A stretch of DNA of 64,000 bases from Bacteroidota bacterium. GTDB lineage: Bacteria; Bacteroidota; Bacteroidia; Flavobacteriales; Flavobacteriaceae. The notes under the pieces were generated by a model. The model was not told the origin of the DNA. It was given only the letters and a program-made list of their open reading frames with translations, and did not search any database. A program made the translations under genes and the position numbers. The stretch is from NCBI GenBank assembly GCA_023446155.1, contig JAEXIT010000004.1, forward strand, positions 310,001 through 374,000, given 5' to 3'. Of this stretch, positions 7,877 to 16,448 are shown piece after piece (position 1 is the first letter of the stretch; each line of letters starts with the position of its first letter).

Positions 7877-9370
7877 ATGATAACAACAGCGACGGAACCC
7901 ACAACATTAGAACAGTACTTCCAACAATTCCGAAAAAATATTATCGGTATTGATCAGGAATTCGAATCTCCTTTCGGAAAACAAAAAATTATTTATACCG
8001 ACTGGACGGCCAGCGGACGTTTGTATCGTCCGATCGAAGAAAAACTGATTAACGATTTTGGTCCTTTTGTCGCCAATACGCATACCGAAACAACGGTTTC
8101 CGGAACTGCGATGACCATGGCTTATCATGAAGCCCGTCATATTATCAAAAAACATGTAAACAGTAATCAGGATGATGTGCTGATTGTGGATGGCTCGGGA
8201 ATGACCGGTGTGATTAATAAGTTTCAACGTATTTTAGGATTAAAAGTTCCTGAAAACCTACAGAAATATACACAGATACCGGACGAGAAAAAACCGGTTG
8301 TCTTTATTTCGCATATGGAACACCATTCCAACCAAACGTCCTGGCTGGAAACCATCGCAAAAGTGGAAGTGATTCCGGCTTGTGAACAGGGTTTAATTTG
8401 CTTGGAAAGTTTCCGTGAACTATTGGAAGAATACAAAGACCGAACGTTGAAAATCGCTTCGGTTACGGCGTGCTCTAACGTAACGGGAATCCGTACACCA
8501 TACCACGAAATCGCAAAAATGATCCACGAATACAACGGAGTTTGTTTTGTCGATTTTGCCTGTTCGGCACCTTATGTGAAAATTGACATGCATCCGACTG
8601 ATAATCCGGAAGGCTATCTGGACGCGATCTTTATGTCGCCACATAAATTCCTTGGCGGACCGGGGACGTCAGGGGTATTGGTATTTAATAAAAAATTATA
8701 CAAAAATATGATCCCGGATTGTCCGGGTGGAGGCACCGTAAGTTGGACAAACCCATGGGGCGAACACAAATATCTGGATAATATCGAAGAACGCGAAGAT
8801 GGTGGAACACCAGGCTTTTTACAGGTGATCAAAACCGCTTTGGCGGTTAAGTTAAAAGAGCAAATGGGAATTGATAATATCCTGAAACGCGAACACGAAA
8901 TTATCGAACAGGTTTTTGCACGATTAAAGAATGTAGCGAATATCAATATTTTGGCCGGTCAGCACGAAGATCGCCTTGGAGTGGTTTCGTTTTATATCAA
9001 CGAGTTGCATTTTAACCTGGGCGTAAAAATACTTAACGATAAATTTGGTATTCAAACCCGTGGCGGTTGCAGTTGTGCCGGTACATACGGGCATTATTTG
9101 TTACACGTGGATCAGGAGACGTCGCATTATCTTACTGATAAAATTACTTCGGGTGACTTGATCGAAAAACCGGGATGGATCCGAATGTCCATTCACCCGA
9201 CAACGACGACCGATGAGGTGGATTATGTTTGTAACAGCATTCAGGCTTTGGCCGAAAATCATAAAGAATGGAGCAAGGATTATGAATACAACAAAACATC
9301 AAATGAGTTTGTGCATAAACAAGCGTTGCATTCTGAAAAAGAAATGGTCGAAAACTGGTTTCAACTATAA
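7877..9370 (+). CDS. Class V aminotransferase family PLP enzyme (cysteine desulfurase-like)
   Basis: This 497-residue protein has a fold type I layout. DWTASGRLYRPIE (42-54) is the N-terminal substrate loop, CFVDFACSAPY (223-233) holds the PLP-binding aspartate D226, SPHKFLGGPGTSG (254-266) holds the Schiff-base lysine K257, and RGGCSCAG lies near residue 396. The last segment resembles the cysteine-bearing loop of desulfurase-like enzymes, but at about 500 residues the protein is longer than IscS or SufS and no suf or isc genes adjoin it. It is a single-gene unit with its own promoter and terminator. Substrate is unknown; kynureninase or isopenicillin-epimerase-like activities are also possible. 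Confidence 0.8.
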   Translation: MITTATEPTTLEQYFQQFRKNIIGIDQEFESPFGKQKIIYTDWTASGRLYRPIEEKLINDFGPFVANTHTETTVSGTAMTMAYHEARHIIKKHVNSNQDDVLIVDGSGMTGVINKFQRILGLKVPENLQKYTQIPDEKKPVVFISHMEHHSNQTSWLETIAKVEVIPACEQGLICLESFRELLEEYKDRTLKIASVTACSNVTGIRTPYHEIAKMIHEYNGVCFVDFACSAPYVKIDMHPTDNPEGYLDAIFMSPHKFLGGPGTSGVLVFNKKLYKNMIPDCPGGGTVSWTNPWGEHKYLDNIEEREDGGTPGFLQVIKTALAVKLKEQMGIDNILKREHEIIEQVFARLKNVANINILAGQHEDRLGVVSFYINELHFNLGVKILNDKFGIQTRGGCSCAGTYGHYLLHVDQETSHYLTDKITSGDLIEKPGWIRMSIHPTTTTDEVDYVCNSIQALAENHKEWSKDYEYNKTSNEFVHKQALHSEKEMVENWFQL

Positions 9371-9375
9371 AAAAC

Positions 9376-9403
9376 AAGCCCTGATTAACTCAGGGCTTTT
9401 TTT
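9376..9403. terminator. Bidirectional terminator between convergent genes
   Basis: AAGCCCTGA (9376-9384), a 5-base loop, then TCAGGGCTT (9390-9398) with a T run. The hairpin covers the last codons of the minus-strand acyltransferase gene and serves the plus-strand aminotransferase gene. An A tract on the other side allows use in both directions. Confidence 0.85.
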
Positions 9404-10296
9404 ATGCGTGGTGATCGTTCCGATTGTTTGTCGCGGTGTTTCCAGCGCTTATGTGTCCATAAATAAAATTCCGGTGCTTCGTAAATTTGCGCTTCAACCA
9501 TTCGCAAATAGGTTGAAGTAATTTCATAATTCGGAATTTCTTTTGGGTTTTCGGATAAAGGCACAAAAGTCGCCTGATAATGACCTCGTTTTACTTTTTG
9601 TACTTTGACAAATACTAACGATAAATCCAGTTTTTTTGCCAACATTTCCGCACCGGTAAACACCGGGACATTGATTCCCATAAACGTGTCGAAATAATTG
9701 GTACGGTGTAATTGCGGCGACTGGTCGCTGGCGAAGCCATAAAATCCTTTTATATTATTGATTTCGTTACGACGGATGGCATCAACGGTTTCTTTGGCTT
9801 CGATTACCGTCGAATTAAAACGGGAACGAATATCGCGGATTAGTTTGTCAAAATATTTGTTCTGTATTTTTTTGTAAACGGCAAAGGTTCTGAAATTAAT
9901 ATATTTATCAATAATGATCAACCATTCCCAGCTAGCATAATGGGCGCACATCATAATGATGCTTTTGTTCTTTTTCTCCATTTCCTGCACCAGTTCGATA
10001 TTGGTAAAAACAAAGCGTTTTTTCATTTCGGCTTCCGAGATGGTCATGGTTTTGACCATTTCTAAAAACATATCACACATATGCTGGAAAAACTTCCGTT
10101 CAATACGAAGGCGTTCTTTGTCCGATAAATGTGGTAATGTATCGGCTAAGTTTTTCCGCACTGTTTTTTTCCGGTATCCGATAACATGGTACACCATAAA
10201 ATAAATACAGTCCGAGAGCAGGTAGAAAATAGGGAAGGGAAGTATAGAGACACACCATAAAAGCGGGTATGCTATTATATAGAGTATAAACTGCAT
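9385..10296 (-). CDS. LpxL/HtrB-type lysophospholipid (lipid A) acyltransferase
   Basis: This 303-residue protein has an N-terminal hydrophobic anchor (residues 1-40) and the H-x4-D/E acyltransferase motif as HYASWEW (H119, E124). A later segment, GFYGFASDQSPQ near 193-204, corresponds to the second conserved block of the LpxL/LpxM family. Such enzymes add secondary acyl chains to lipid A, or related lipids, at the cytoplasmic face of the inner membrane. In Bacteroidota the homolog may also act on aminolipids, so the acceptor is uncertain. The gene ends inside a terminator shared with its convergent neighbour, and its upstream region is shared with the divergent rhomboid gene. Confidence 0.85.
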   Translation of the reverse strand: MQFILYIIAYPLLWCVSILPFPIFYLLSDCIYFMVYHVIGYRKKTVRKNLADTLPHLSDKERLRIERKFFQHMCDMFLEMVKTMTISEAEMKKRFVFTNIELVQEMEKKNKSIIMMCAHYASWEWLIIIDKYINFRTFAVYKKIQNKYFDKLIRDIRSRFNSTVIEAKETVDAIRRNEINNIKGFYGFASDQSPQLHRTNYFDTFMGINVPVFTGAEMLAKKLDLSLVFVKVQKVKRGHYQATFVPLSENPKEIPNYEITSTYLRMVEAQIYEAPEFYLWTHKRWKHRDKQSERSPRIKKALS

Positions 10297-10407
10297 TTGA
10301 AATTATTTTTTACAAATATACCTTTTAAAAATATTTTTACCATTCCAAATTAACATTACCTAAACAAACAATGTGTATTTTTACACAAAGAAAATAATTG
10401 AAACAGC

Positions 10408-11046
10408 ATGGATCCTGTATTGTTAGTGATTATTGCGATTAACGTAATTGTAAGTTTTAAAGGATTTAACGATCCTACTTTTTTTAGAAAATACGAATTT
10501 CATATCGGTAGTATTCGCGCCGGAGAACAAATCAGGATGTTTTCGTCTTCTTTTTTACATGCCGATATTGCCCATTTGGCTTTTAATATGATTACCCTTT
10601 ACTTTTTTGCACCGGTGGTACTACACGATTTGGGAACGCTTTCGTTTTTGATTATCTATATCGGTAGTTTGTTGTGCGGAAGTTTATTAACGTTATATTT
10701 TCATAAGGACGATTATTATTACCGGGCGATTGGTGCCTCGGGTGCGGTAACCGGAATACTCTATTCGGCTATCTTATTACGTCCGGATATGACGTTGGGA
10801 TTGTATTTTATTATCCCGGTTCCGGCTTATTTGTTCGGAATTGGTTATTTGTTATATTCGATTTATGGAATGAAAGCCAAAAATGACAATATTGGTCACG
10901 TAGCGCATTTTGGCGGGGCAATTGGTGGTTATGTGATCACAATTGCCAAAGTACCAGCTATGTTGACCGAAAATACACTTATGATAATCCTGTTGGCGAT
11001 CCCTATTATTATCCTGTTTTTCCTGGCCAAAACCGGAAAGTTGTAA
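10408..11046 (+). CDS. Rhomboid-family intramembrane serine protease
   Basis: This 212-residue protein has about six transmembrane helices. The catalytic dyad is visible: serine in IGASGAVTG (S111) and histidine in HVAHFGGAIGG (H167), with the supporting HLAFNM motif (H56, N60) in an earlier helix. Rhomboids cut substrates inside or next to the membrane. No substrate can be named from the neighbours, an acyltransferase (divergent) and a SIMPL protein (same strand, 49 bp downstream of the stop). Length suits a minimal bacterial rhomboid without a cytoplasmic domain. Confidence 0.9.
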   Translation: MDPVLLVIIAINVIVSFKGFNDPTFFRKYEFHIGSIRAGEQIRMFSSSFLHADIAHLAFNMITLYFFAPVVLHDLGTLSFLIIYIGSLLCGSLLTLYFHKDDYYYRAIGASGAVTGILYSAILLRPDMTLGLYFIIPVPAYLFGIGYLLYSIYGMKAKNDNIGHVAHFGGAIGGYVITIAKVPAMLTENTLMIILLAIPIIILFFLAKTGKL

Positions 11047-11095
11047 ATTTTGGCATCACATTTGATTGATACAGTTTAACCTTAAAAGCACAAAA

Positions 11096-11782
11096 ATGAA
11101 AAAATTAGTAGTATTCGCAGTAGCCTTATTTATGGCAACCGTGTCAAACGCACAGGAAATGAAAACACAACCGCAGATAATTGTTTCCGGAGAAGGAAAA
11201 ATTAAAGTAACGCCAGACTATGTGATTATTAATGTAGGGGTTGAAAATACTGGCGATCAGGCCGCAGATGTAAAAAAGAAAAACGATGTCGCAATTGATG
11301 CGGTAATCAAATACCTGAAAAAAGCAAAATTGCCGGAATCAGATTATCAGACCAAACAGGTTCAATTAAATAAAACCTACGATTACGAAAAGAAAAAACA
11401 TTATTTTGTAGCCAGTCAGACGATTTCGATTACATTAAAAGATTTGTCGAAATACGATACAATGATGTTGGGATTAGTGGATTCGGGTATCAATGTGATC
11501 AACGGAGTAGATTTCAGATCGACAAAAGTAGCCGAATACGAATCACAGGCACGAGTTAGAGCAGTTCAAAATGCCAAAGCCAAAGCGCAGGATTATGTAA
11601 ATGCCTTGAACCAGAAAATGGGGAAAGCGGTTTTAGTAACCGATAATTCATCAACGTATTATCCAAGACCGTATATGACAGCCATGAAAATGTCGGCCGA
11701 TACTGAAATGTCAAGAGAGACATTGGCTATCGGTGAAATCGAAGTAACGGCAAACGTAACGATCAACTACGCTTTAGACTAA
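11096..11782 (+). CDS. SIMPL (DUF541) domain-containing exported protein
   Basis: The ATG at 11096 (MKKLVVFAVALFMATVSNAQ) is preferred over an in-frame ATG 30 bp upstream because it places a normal Sec leader at the N-terminus. The mature part contains the SIMPL/DUF541 pattern: IIVSGEGKIKVTPDYVIINV near residues 27-46, repeated helix-strand units, and a C-terminal IGEIEVTANVTINYAL strand. Family members (YggE, BP26) form periplasmic ring-shaped oligomers, with roles in stress tolerance reported for some. No specific function can be given. It lies downstream of a rhomboid gene and is followed by a strong terminator. Confidence 0.85.
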   Translation: MKKLVVFAVALFMATVSNAQEMKTQPQIIVSGEGKIKVTPDYVIINVGVENTGDQAADVKKKNDVAIDAVIKYLKKAKLPESDYQTKQVQLNKTYDYEKKKHYFVASQTISITLKDLSKYDTMMLGLVDSGINVINGVDFRSTKVAEYESQARVRAVQNAKAKAQDYVNALNQKMGKAVLVTDNSSTYYPRPYMTAMKMSADTEMSRETLAIGEIEVTANVTINYALD

Positions 11783-11806
11783 CAAAGCGTCTTACATAAG
11801 AACAAA

Positions 11807-11835
11807 AAAACGGCTTCATTGAAGCCGTTTTTTTT
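11807..11835. terminator. Bidirectional terminator between the SIMPL gene and the 67-residue gene
   Basis: A-rich AAACGGCTTCA pairs with TGAAGCCGTTT across a 2-base loop, followed by a T run to 11835. It separates convergent genes that end at 11782 and 11838. Confidence 0.85.
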
Positions 11836-11837
11836 AT

Positions 11838-12041
11838 TTATAAATCTGAAAGAGTTATTGTTTTCGATTTGTTTGGATCTAATTCATAAGTCAAGTCTTC
11901 AATCAATCGATTTTTTCGATGTTGGTATTGACCTAGCATCATAGCGCCATCGTTATGATTCAGGTGTAACTGGATCATTTCGTTTACGGCACGTATTTCG
12001 TCTAGCAAATCGATGATTTTATATAGTTTCGCTTTATTCAT
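11838..12041 (-). CDS. Small hypothetical protein (67 aa), partner of nucleotidyltransferase-like gene
   Basis: This 67-residue protein is mostly alpha-helical by composition, with two amphipathic stretches (AKLYKIIDLLDEIRAVNEM and QHRKNRLIEDLTYEL) around a short glycine-containing turn (NDGAMMLGQ). There is no signal peptide or membrane segment. It starts 27 bp after the stop of the nucleotidyltransferase-like gene on the same strand and shares its terminator, so the two are probably co-transcribed. I do not recognise the family. A small helical protein tied to a nucleotidyltransferase could be a binding partner, regulator or antitoxin, but nothing in the sequence proves this. Confidence 0.6.
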   Translation of the reverse strand: MNKAKLYKIIDLLDEIRAVNEMIQLHLNHNDGAMMLGQYQHRKNRLIEDLTYELDPNKSKTITLSDL

Positions 12042-12068
12042 ACCACTAAGTTACCTTTTTTTTCTGGA

Positions 12069-12548
12069 TTAAAAGTGTATTTCCAGAAATCCTTTAGGAC
12101 ATTTTCGGCCATAATTATCCCGTTTTGTTTTACTGAAAAGGGTCATCCAATAGGCTTTATCGCTTTTATAAAGAAATAAATTAGCGTGATCCTCTGGAAT
12201 TACAGTTAGGATATAGGCGTCTACTCCATACTTTTTAAGAGCTGTTTCTCTTTCGAAATCTTGTAGTTCATTCGCAAATTCAATCTTTTTGTTAAGCTCA
12301 ATAAAAGTGACCAAATCAATATCTTTTGGATTGTTGATGTTGGTCGCAAAAGATCCGTCAATCCATTGTTTTAATGATGTGGCTTTTATTGTTTTCTTTA
12401 AAGCATTGGAATAGTTAACGTATTTTCTAAAAATACTTTGCCGGGTTTGAGAAGGAATTCTATGAACAAAGTAATGTTGGAAATCTTCCAATGAGGTTAT
12501 GATGTTGGTGTCGGGAATTAATAGACCGCTTGGATTGAACTGTATCAT
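12069..12548 (-). CDS. Nucleotidyltransferase-like protein (DUF6932-type)
   Basis: The frame is open to 12620, but the start at 12548 (MIQFNPSGLLIPD) is preferred because the longer version adds an artificial-looking hydrophobic leader to a cytoplasmic fold. The 159-residue protein has the nucleotidyltransferase signature QWIDGSFATNINNPKDIDLV: GSF at 65-67 and the D-x-D pair at 76-78, expected to bind metal and nucleotide. The N-terminal pattern (a short leader, then EDFQHYFVHR) resembles DUF6932 proteins as I recall them. A 67-residue gene follows on the same strand. The substrate is unknown; proteins of this superfamily include tRNA, protein or antibiotic nucleotidylating enzymes and toxin-antitoxin components. 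Confidence 0.65.
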   Translation of the reverse strand: MIQFNPSGLLIPDTNIITSLEDFQHYFVHRIPSQTRQSIFRKYVNYSNALKKTIKATSLKQWIDGSFATNINNPKDIDLVTFIELNKKIEFANELQDFERETALKKYGVDAYILTVIPEDHANLFLYKSDKAYWMTLFSKTKRDNYGRKCPKGFLEIHF

Positions 12549-12679
12549 ATGGCTTATAACTAATGGTATATAATATATTGAAAATAAAAATGCTAGTAAT
12601 AAAGTGGCGGTTTTTGACACTAATGAGGTTCAAAATGGGATCTAGGTTCGAATTATTAAAGGTGTTTCAAGGTGTTTCC

Positions 12680-12712
12680 AAACCCGACACGTTTCGAAAA
12701 CCTGTTGGGTTT
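12680..12712. repeat. 33-base near-palindrome, REP-like, preceded by a tandem 10-mer
   Basis: AAACCCGACA...TGTTGGGTTT forms a hairpin with arms at 12680-12689 and 12703-12712 (one G-U pair) around a CGTTTCGAAAACC centre that can extend the stem. Immediately before it, GGTGTTTCAA and GGTGTTTCCA lie in tandem (12661-12680). It is intergenic, between the nucleotidyltransferase-like gene and guaA. It may be one member of a dispersed repeat; only one copy was seen in this window. Confidence 0.55.
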
Positions 12713-12819
12713 AGCAGCGAAAACGGCTTGTCTTGTGTGAAAATGATTCCGTAATCATTTGAATACGATTTCTTTACATTTTTTCGATCGTTTAAATTTT
12801 TCAATTTTCAAGAATTGTC

Positions 12820-12827
12820 TATTTTTG
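12820..12827 (+). promoter_or_regulatory. Putative -7 element (TATTTTTG) of guaA, very close to the start codon
   Basis: TATTTTTG fits the TAnnTTTG consensus and ends only 3 bp before the guaA ATG at 12831. If used, transcription would begin at or within a few bases of the ATG, giving a leaderless or nearly leaderless message. Confidence 0.5.
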
Positions 12828-12830
12828 CAC

Positions 12831-14360
12831 ATGCAACACAACGTACTTATTTTAGATTTCGGGTCGCAATACACACAGCTTATTGCGAGAAGAGTTCGCG
12901 AATTAAATATTTTCTGCGAAATTTTTCCTTACAATCACTTTCCGAGTGATTTATCAAGTTATAAAGCGGTTATCCTTTCTGGTAGCCCATATTCCGTAAG
13001 ATCAGAAGACGCGCCACATCCTGATTTATCTCAGATCAGAGGTAAAATGCCGTTATTGGCCGTTTGCTACGGTGCGCAATACCTGGCACATTTTAGTGGT
13101 GGTGAAGTAGCGCCTTCCAATATCCGCGAATATGGTCGCGCCAACCTGTCGTTTGTTAAAGACGACGAATTGTTCTTTGATGAAGTAGCATTAAACAGTC
13201 AGGTTTGGATGAGCCATAGTGATACGATTAAACAGTTACCAACAAACGGTGTACGTTTGGCCAGTACCAAAGATGTCGAAAACGCAGCCTACCGTATTGA
13301 TGGTGAAACGACATATGCCATTCAGTTCCACCCGGAAGTATACCATTCGACCGATGGAAAACAAATGTTGGAAAACTTCCTGGTAAAAATTGCCGAAGTA
13401 CCACAAACATTTACACCAAAAGCCTTTGTGGAGGAAATCGTGGAAGAAATGCGCGAGAAAATCCAGGGTGACAAAGTGGTTTTAGGACTTTCTGGCGGTG
13501 TCGACTCAACCGTGGCAGCCGTATTGTTAAATAAAGCAATCGGTGAAAACCTATACTGTATCTTCGTGAATAACGGACTTTTACGTAAAAATGAATTCGA
13601 AAATGTATTGGAACAATACAAAGGAATGGGATTAAATGTAAAGGGAGTAGATGCCTCGGCACGTTTTTTGAATGAATTGGCAGGAATTGAAGATCCGGAG
13701 TTAAAACGAAAAACGATCGGACGTGTGTTCATTGAAGTATTTGACGATGAAGCCAATCTGATCGAAGATGTAAAATGGCTTGCTCAGGGTACGATTTACC
13801 CGGATGTAATCGAATCGGTATCGGTTAAAGGTCCGTCGGCAACCATTAAATCACACCATAATGTGGGTGGTTTACCGGATTATATGAAATTACAAATCGT
13901 AGAACCGCTTCGAATGTTGTTTAAAGACGAAGTCCGACGAGTAGGGGCTACTTTGGGAATCAGTCCGGATTTATTAGGACGACACCCATTCCCGGGACCA
14001 GGTTTATCGATCCGTATTTTGGGTGATATTACTCCGGAGAAAGTTCAGATTCTACAAGATGTGGATGCGATCTTTATCGAAGGTTTAAAATCACACGGAT
14101 TGTATGACAAAGTTTGGCAGGCGGGAGCGATTCTCCTTCCGGTGAATAGTGTTGGAGTTATGGGCGACGAGCGTACCTATGAAAAAGTGGTGGCATTACG
14201 TGCGGTGGAATCGACCGACGGAATGACAGCCGACTGGGTGCATTTGCCGTATGATTTCCTGATGAAGATATCAAACGAAATTATCAATAAAGTGAAAGGG
14301 GTGAACCGGGTTGTTTACGATATCAGCTCCAAACCACCGGCCACTATTGAGTGGGAATAA
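12831..14360 (+). CDS. guaA: GMP synthase (glutamine-hydrolysing)
   Basis: The 509-residue product converts XMP to GMP using glutamine and ATP. The N-terminal class I amidotransferase has the nucleophile in LLAVCYGAQ (C79) and the H/E pair in QFHPEVYHS (H167, E169). The ATP-pyrophosphatase loop is LSGGVDSTVAA (SGGVDST 221-227). The C-terminal dimerisation domain ends in KPPATIEWE, as is standard for GuaA. The start at 12831 (MQHNVLILDFGSQ) is preferred over an in-frame ATG 72 bp upstream because GuaA proteins begin right before the ILDFGSQYTQ strand. Confidence 0.97.
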   Translation: MQHNVLILDFGSQYTQLIARRVRELNIFCEIFPYNHFPSDLSSYKAVILSGSPYSVRSEDAPHPDLSQIRGKMPLLAVCYGAQYLAHFSGGEVAPSNIREYGRANLSFVKDDELFFDEVALNSQVWMSHSDTIKQLPTNGVRLASTKDVENAAYRIDGETTYAIQFHPEVYHSTDGKQMLENFLVKIAEVPQTFTPKAFVEEIVEEMREKIQGDKVVLGLSGGVDSTVAAVLLNKAIGENLYCIFVNNGLLRKNEFENVLEQYKGMGLNVKGVDASARFLNELAGIEDPELKRKTIGRVFIEVFDDEANLIEDVKWLAQGTIYPDVIESVSVKGPSATIKSHHNVGGLPDYMKLQIVEPLRMLFKDEVRRVGATLGISPDLLGRHPFPGPGLSIRILGDITPEKVQILQDVDAIFIEGLKSHGLYDKVWQAGAILLPVNSVGVMGDERTYEKVVALRAVESTDGMTADWVHLPYDFLMKISNEIINKVKGVNRVVYDISSKPPATIEWE

Positions 14361-14379
14361 AAAGAAAAGTAAATTCTGT

Positions 14380-14417
14380 ATAAGTCGTTATAAAATTCTA
14401 ACTTTATAACGACTTAT
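14380..14417. repeat. Perfect 15-bp inverted repeat in the guaA-LysM intergenic region
   Basis: ATAAGTCGTTATAAA (14380-14394) and TTTATAACGACTTAT (14403-14417) pair perfectly around an 8-base loop, ending 18 bp before the LysM gene ATG. No T tract follows on the plus strand, so it is not a classical terminator. It may be a protein-binding palindrome or an mRNA hairpin. Confidence 0.7.
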
Positions 14418-14435
14418 TCGCGTAAAAAAAGTAGT

Positions 14436-16448
14436 ATGAAACATTTTGTAACTGTTGTAATTTCAGGACTATTCCTGTCGAATGTTGCCTTTGCGCAAAC
14501 CAAAAATTACATCGAACATAAGGTAGAAAAAGGAGAAACGGTAGTTCAGATTGCCAAGAAGTACAGTGTAACACCTTATGATATTTATCGCATGAATCCC
14601 GATTCGCAAAACGGATTAAAGGAAAATACGAAAATACTGGTTCCGACAGGTGCCGGCAAAATGATTGCTGCTAAAACAGACGATAAAAAAGCCCCGGTGA
14701 AAGAGGTGGTGAAAGAAAAGGTAAAAGAAGCGGTTGCGACTAAAACCATCACACACACTGTTGAACCAAAAGAAGGGGTGTATGGTATTGCAAAAAAATA
14801 CGGTACCACGATTGAAGCGATTTATAAAAGCAATCCGTCGGTGGAAAAAGAAGGATTGAAAATCGGTCAGGTGCTAACCATTACGGCGCCAAAAACGGAC
14901 AAAGAACCGGTTAAAAGTACCGTTAAAAATACGGCTCAGGAAGTAAAACAAAGACTTGTGCCAGCCAATGGAAACCCATCCTATCATATCGTAGAAGCTA
15001 AGGAAACAAAATTTGGCATTGCTAAAAAATACGGACTATCGGTTTCGGAATTGGAGGATTTGAATCCGGCGATTAAAGAAAACCTGGAAATCGGGTACAA
15101 CCTTCGATTGAGTAAAAATGTTCCGGCAGTTCAGAAAACAGTCGAAAAAGAAATCGAAAAAGTAGCAGAAAACAACAAATACATGACCTATGAGGTAAAA
15201 CCAAAGGAAACCATGTATCGTTTAACAAAATCGTCCGGTTTATCGGAAGAGCAGCTTATCGCCTTAAACCCGGAATTAAAAGACGGTGTGAAAGCGGGTA
15301 TGCATTTAAAAATGCCAAACACGTCGAAATTTGACGAGGTTAAAGGAAATAAAGCATCTGTCGACATCGTAAAAACGCTGAAAAAAGACAGCGAAAAGGA
15401 ATTGGTGCTGTTTATGCCGTTTAATCTGGATCGTATTGCATCCGACTCGGTACGTAGTACTCAGGAGCGTTTGCGTTCGGATAAATTCCTGAATATGACA
15501 CTCGATTTTTATGCCGGTGCTTTAATGGCAATCGACTCGGCACGTGCGTTGGGATTACCGGTTAAAGTCCGAATTTTTGATTCGAAGGAAACGAAAAACA
15601 ACTCGGCTGTAGCGGCGGTTATCGATAAAAATAACTTTTCGAATACCGATGCGGTTATCGGACCATTTTTCCAATCGAATGTGGAGAATACCGCAAATTT
15701 ATTAAGTCAGTACAATACGCCGGTGATTTCACCATTGTCGAACGAAAGAGGAAAACCGTATTCGAATTTGTTTCAATCGATGCCCAATTCGGATGATGTG
15801 AAGCGTAAGATGTTCGACTATATGCACTCTAAAAACGGAAATATTATTGCGATTGTCGATCCGAAAAAAGGATCTTCACGTCAATTCCTAAAAGAGAATT
15901 ACCCATCGGTACGATTGGCCGAATTAAACGAAAAAGGTGCTGTGACATTGGAAAATATCAAAAGTTTGATGGAAGCCGATAAAGTCAATTTTGTCATTTT
16001 GGAAACCGAAAGTAAAACACTGGTGCTGAATTCACTGAATATATTGGTGAGTGCCTTGTCACAATTCCAGGTGCAATTGGTAACACTGGAGAAAAATGAA
16101 ACTTTGGATTTTGATGAAATTCCATTGAGTCGCTTAACCAAACTACGCTTATTGTATCCGTCGGTTACCAAAGATAACGAAACACCGGAGGCTTTGGTTT
16201 TTGCGAATACGTTTAAAAAGAAAAACAACATTTTCCCGAACCGTTTTGCAACCCGTGGTTTCGATGTGACATTCGACGTAATTGTGCGGATGTTCCAGGA
16301 AAACGGATTTAAAGAATCGGTAAATGAAAATGCCTCCGAACAGGTGGAAAACAAATTTGACTATACCAGTTTGGGTGGCGGCTATTACAATACCGGTGTA
16401 TACATTATGAATTATAACGACGATTTAACGGTTAAAGAAGCAAAATAA
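14436..16448 (+). CDS. LysM-repeat protein with periplasmic-binding-protein-like C-terminal domain
   Basis: This 670-residue exported protein has a leader to about VAFAQ (residue 21). Four LysM-like modules follow (about 25-70, 105-150, 182-226 and 250-294); each has a KxxETxxxIAKKYG-like core and an NP turn, and LysM modules bind peptidoglycan. Residues from about 315 to 660 resemble a type 1 periplasmic binding fold (LppC/LpoA-like), with a GPFFQSNVENTANLL segment. The layout suggests a cell-wall-bound sensor or adaptor, perhaps acting on peptidoglycan synthesis by analogy to LpoA; that role is inferred. The OsmC gene overlaps its stop codon by one base. Confidence 0.8.
   Translation: MKHFVTVVISGLFLSNVAFAQTKNYIEHKVEKGETVVQIAKKYSVTPYDIYRMNPDSQNGLKENTKILVPTGAGKMIAAKTDDKKAPVKEVVKEKVKEAVATKTITHTVEPKEGVYGIAKKYGTTIEAIYKSNPSVEKEGLKIGQVLTITAPKTDKEPVKSTVKNTAQEVKQRLVPANGNPSYHIVEAKETKFGIAKKYGLSVSELEDLNPAIKENLEIGYNLRLSKNVPAVQKTVEKEIEKVAENNKYMTYEVKPKETMYRLTKSSGLSEEQLIALNPELKDGVKAGMHLKMPNTSKFDEVKGNKASVDIVKTLKKDSEKELVLFMPFNLDRIASDSVRSTQERLRSDKFLNMTLDFYAGALMAIDSARALGLPVKVRIFDSKETKNNSAVAAVIDKNNFSNTDAVIGPFFQSNVENTANLLSQYNTPVISPLSNERGKPYSNLFQSMPNSDDVKRKMFDYMHSKNGNIIAIVDPKKGSSRQFLKENYPSVRLAELNEKGAVTLENIKSLMEADKVNFVILETESKTLVLNSLNILVSALSQFQVQLVTLEKNETLDFDEIPLSRLTKLRLLYPSVTKDNETPEALVFANTFKKKNNIFPNRFATRGFDVTFDVIVRMFQENGFKESVNENASEQVENKFDYTSLGGGYYNTGVYIMNYNDDLTVKEAK

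Noticed and set aside
12549..12620. Longer start of the nucleotidyltransferase-like gene with an apparent signal peptide
   Set aside because: The fold is cytoplasmic, and the extra 24 residues look like translated AT-rich intergenic DNA.
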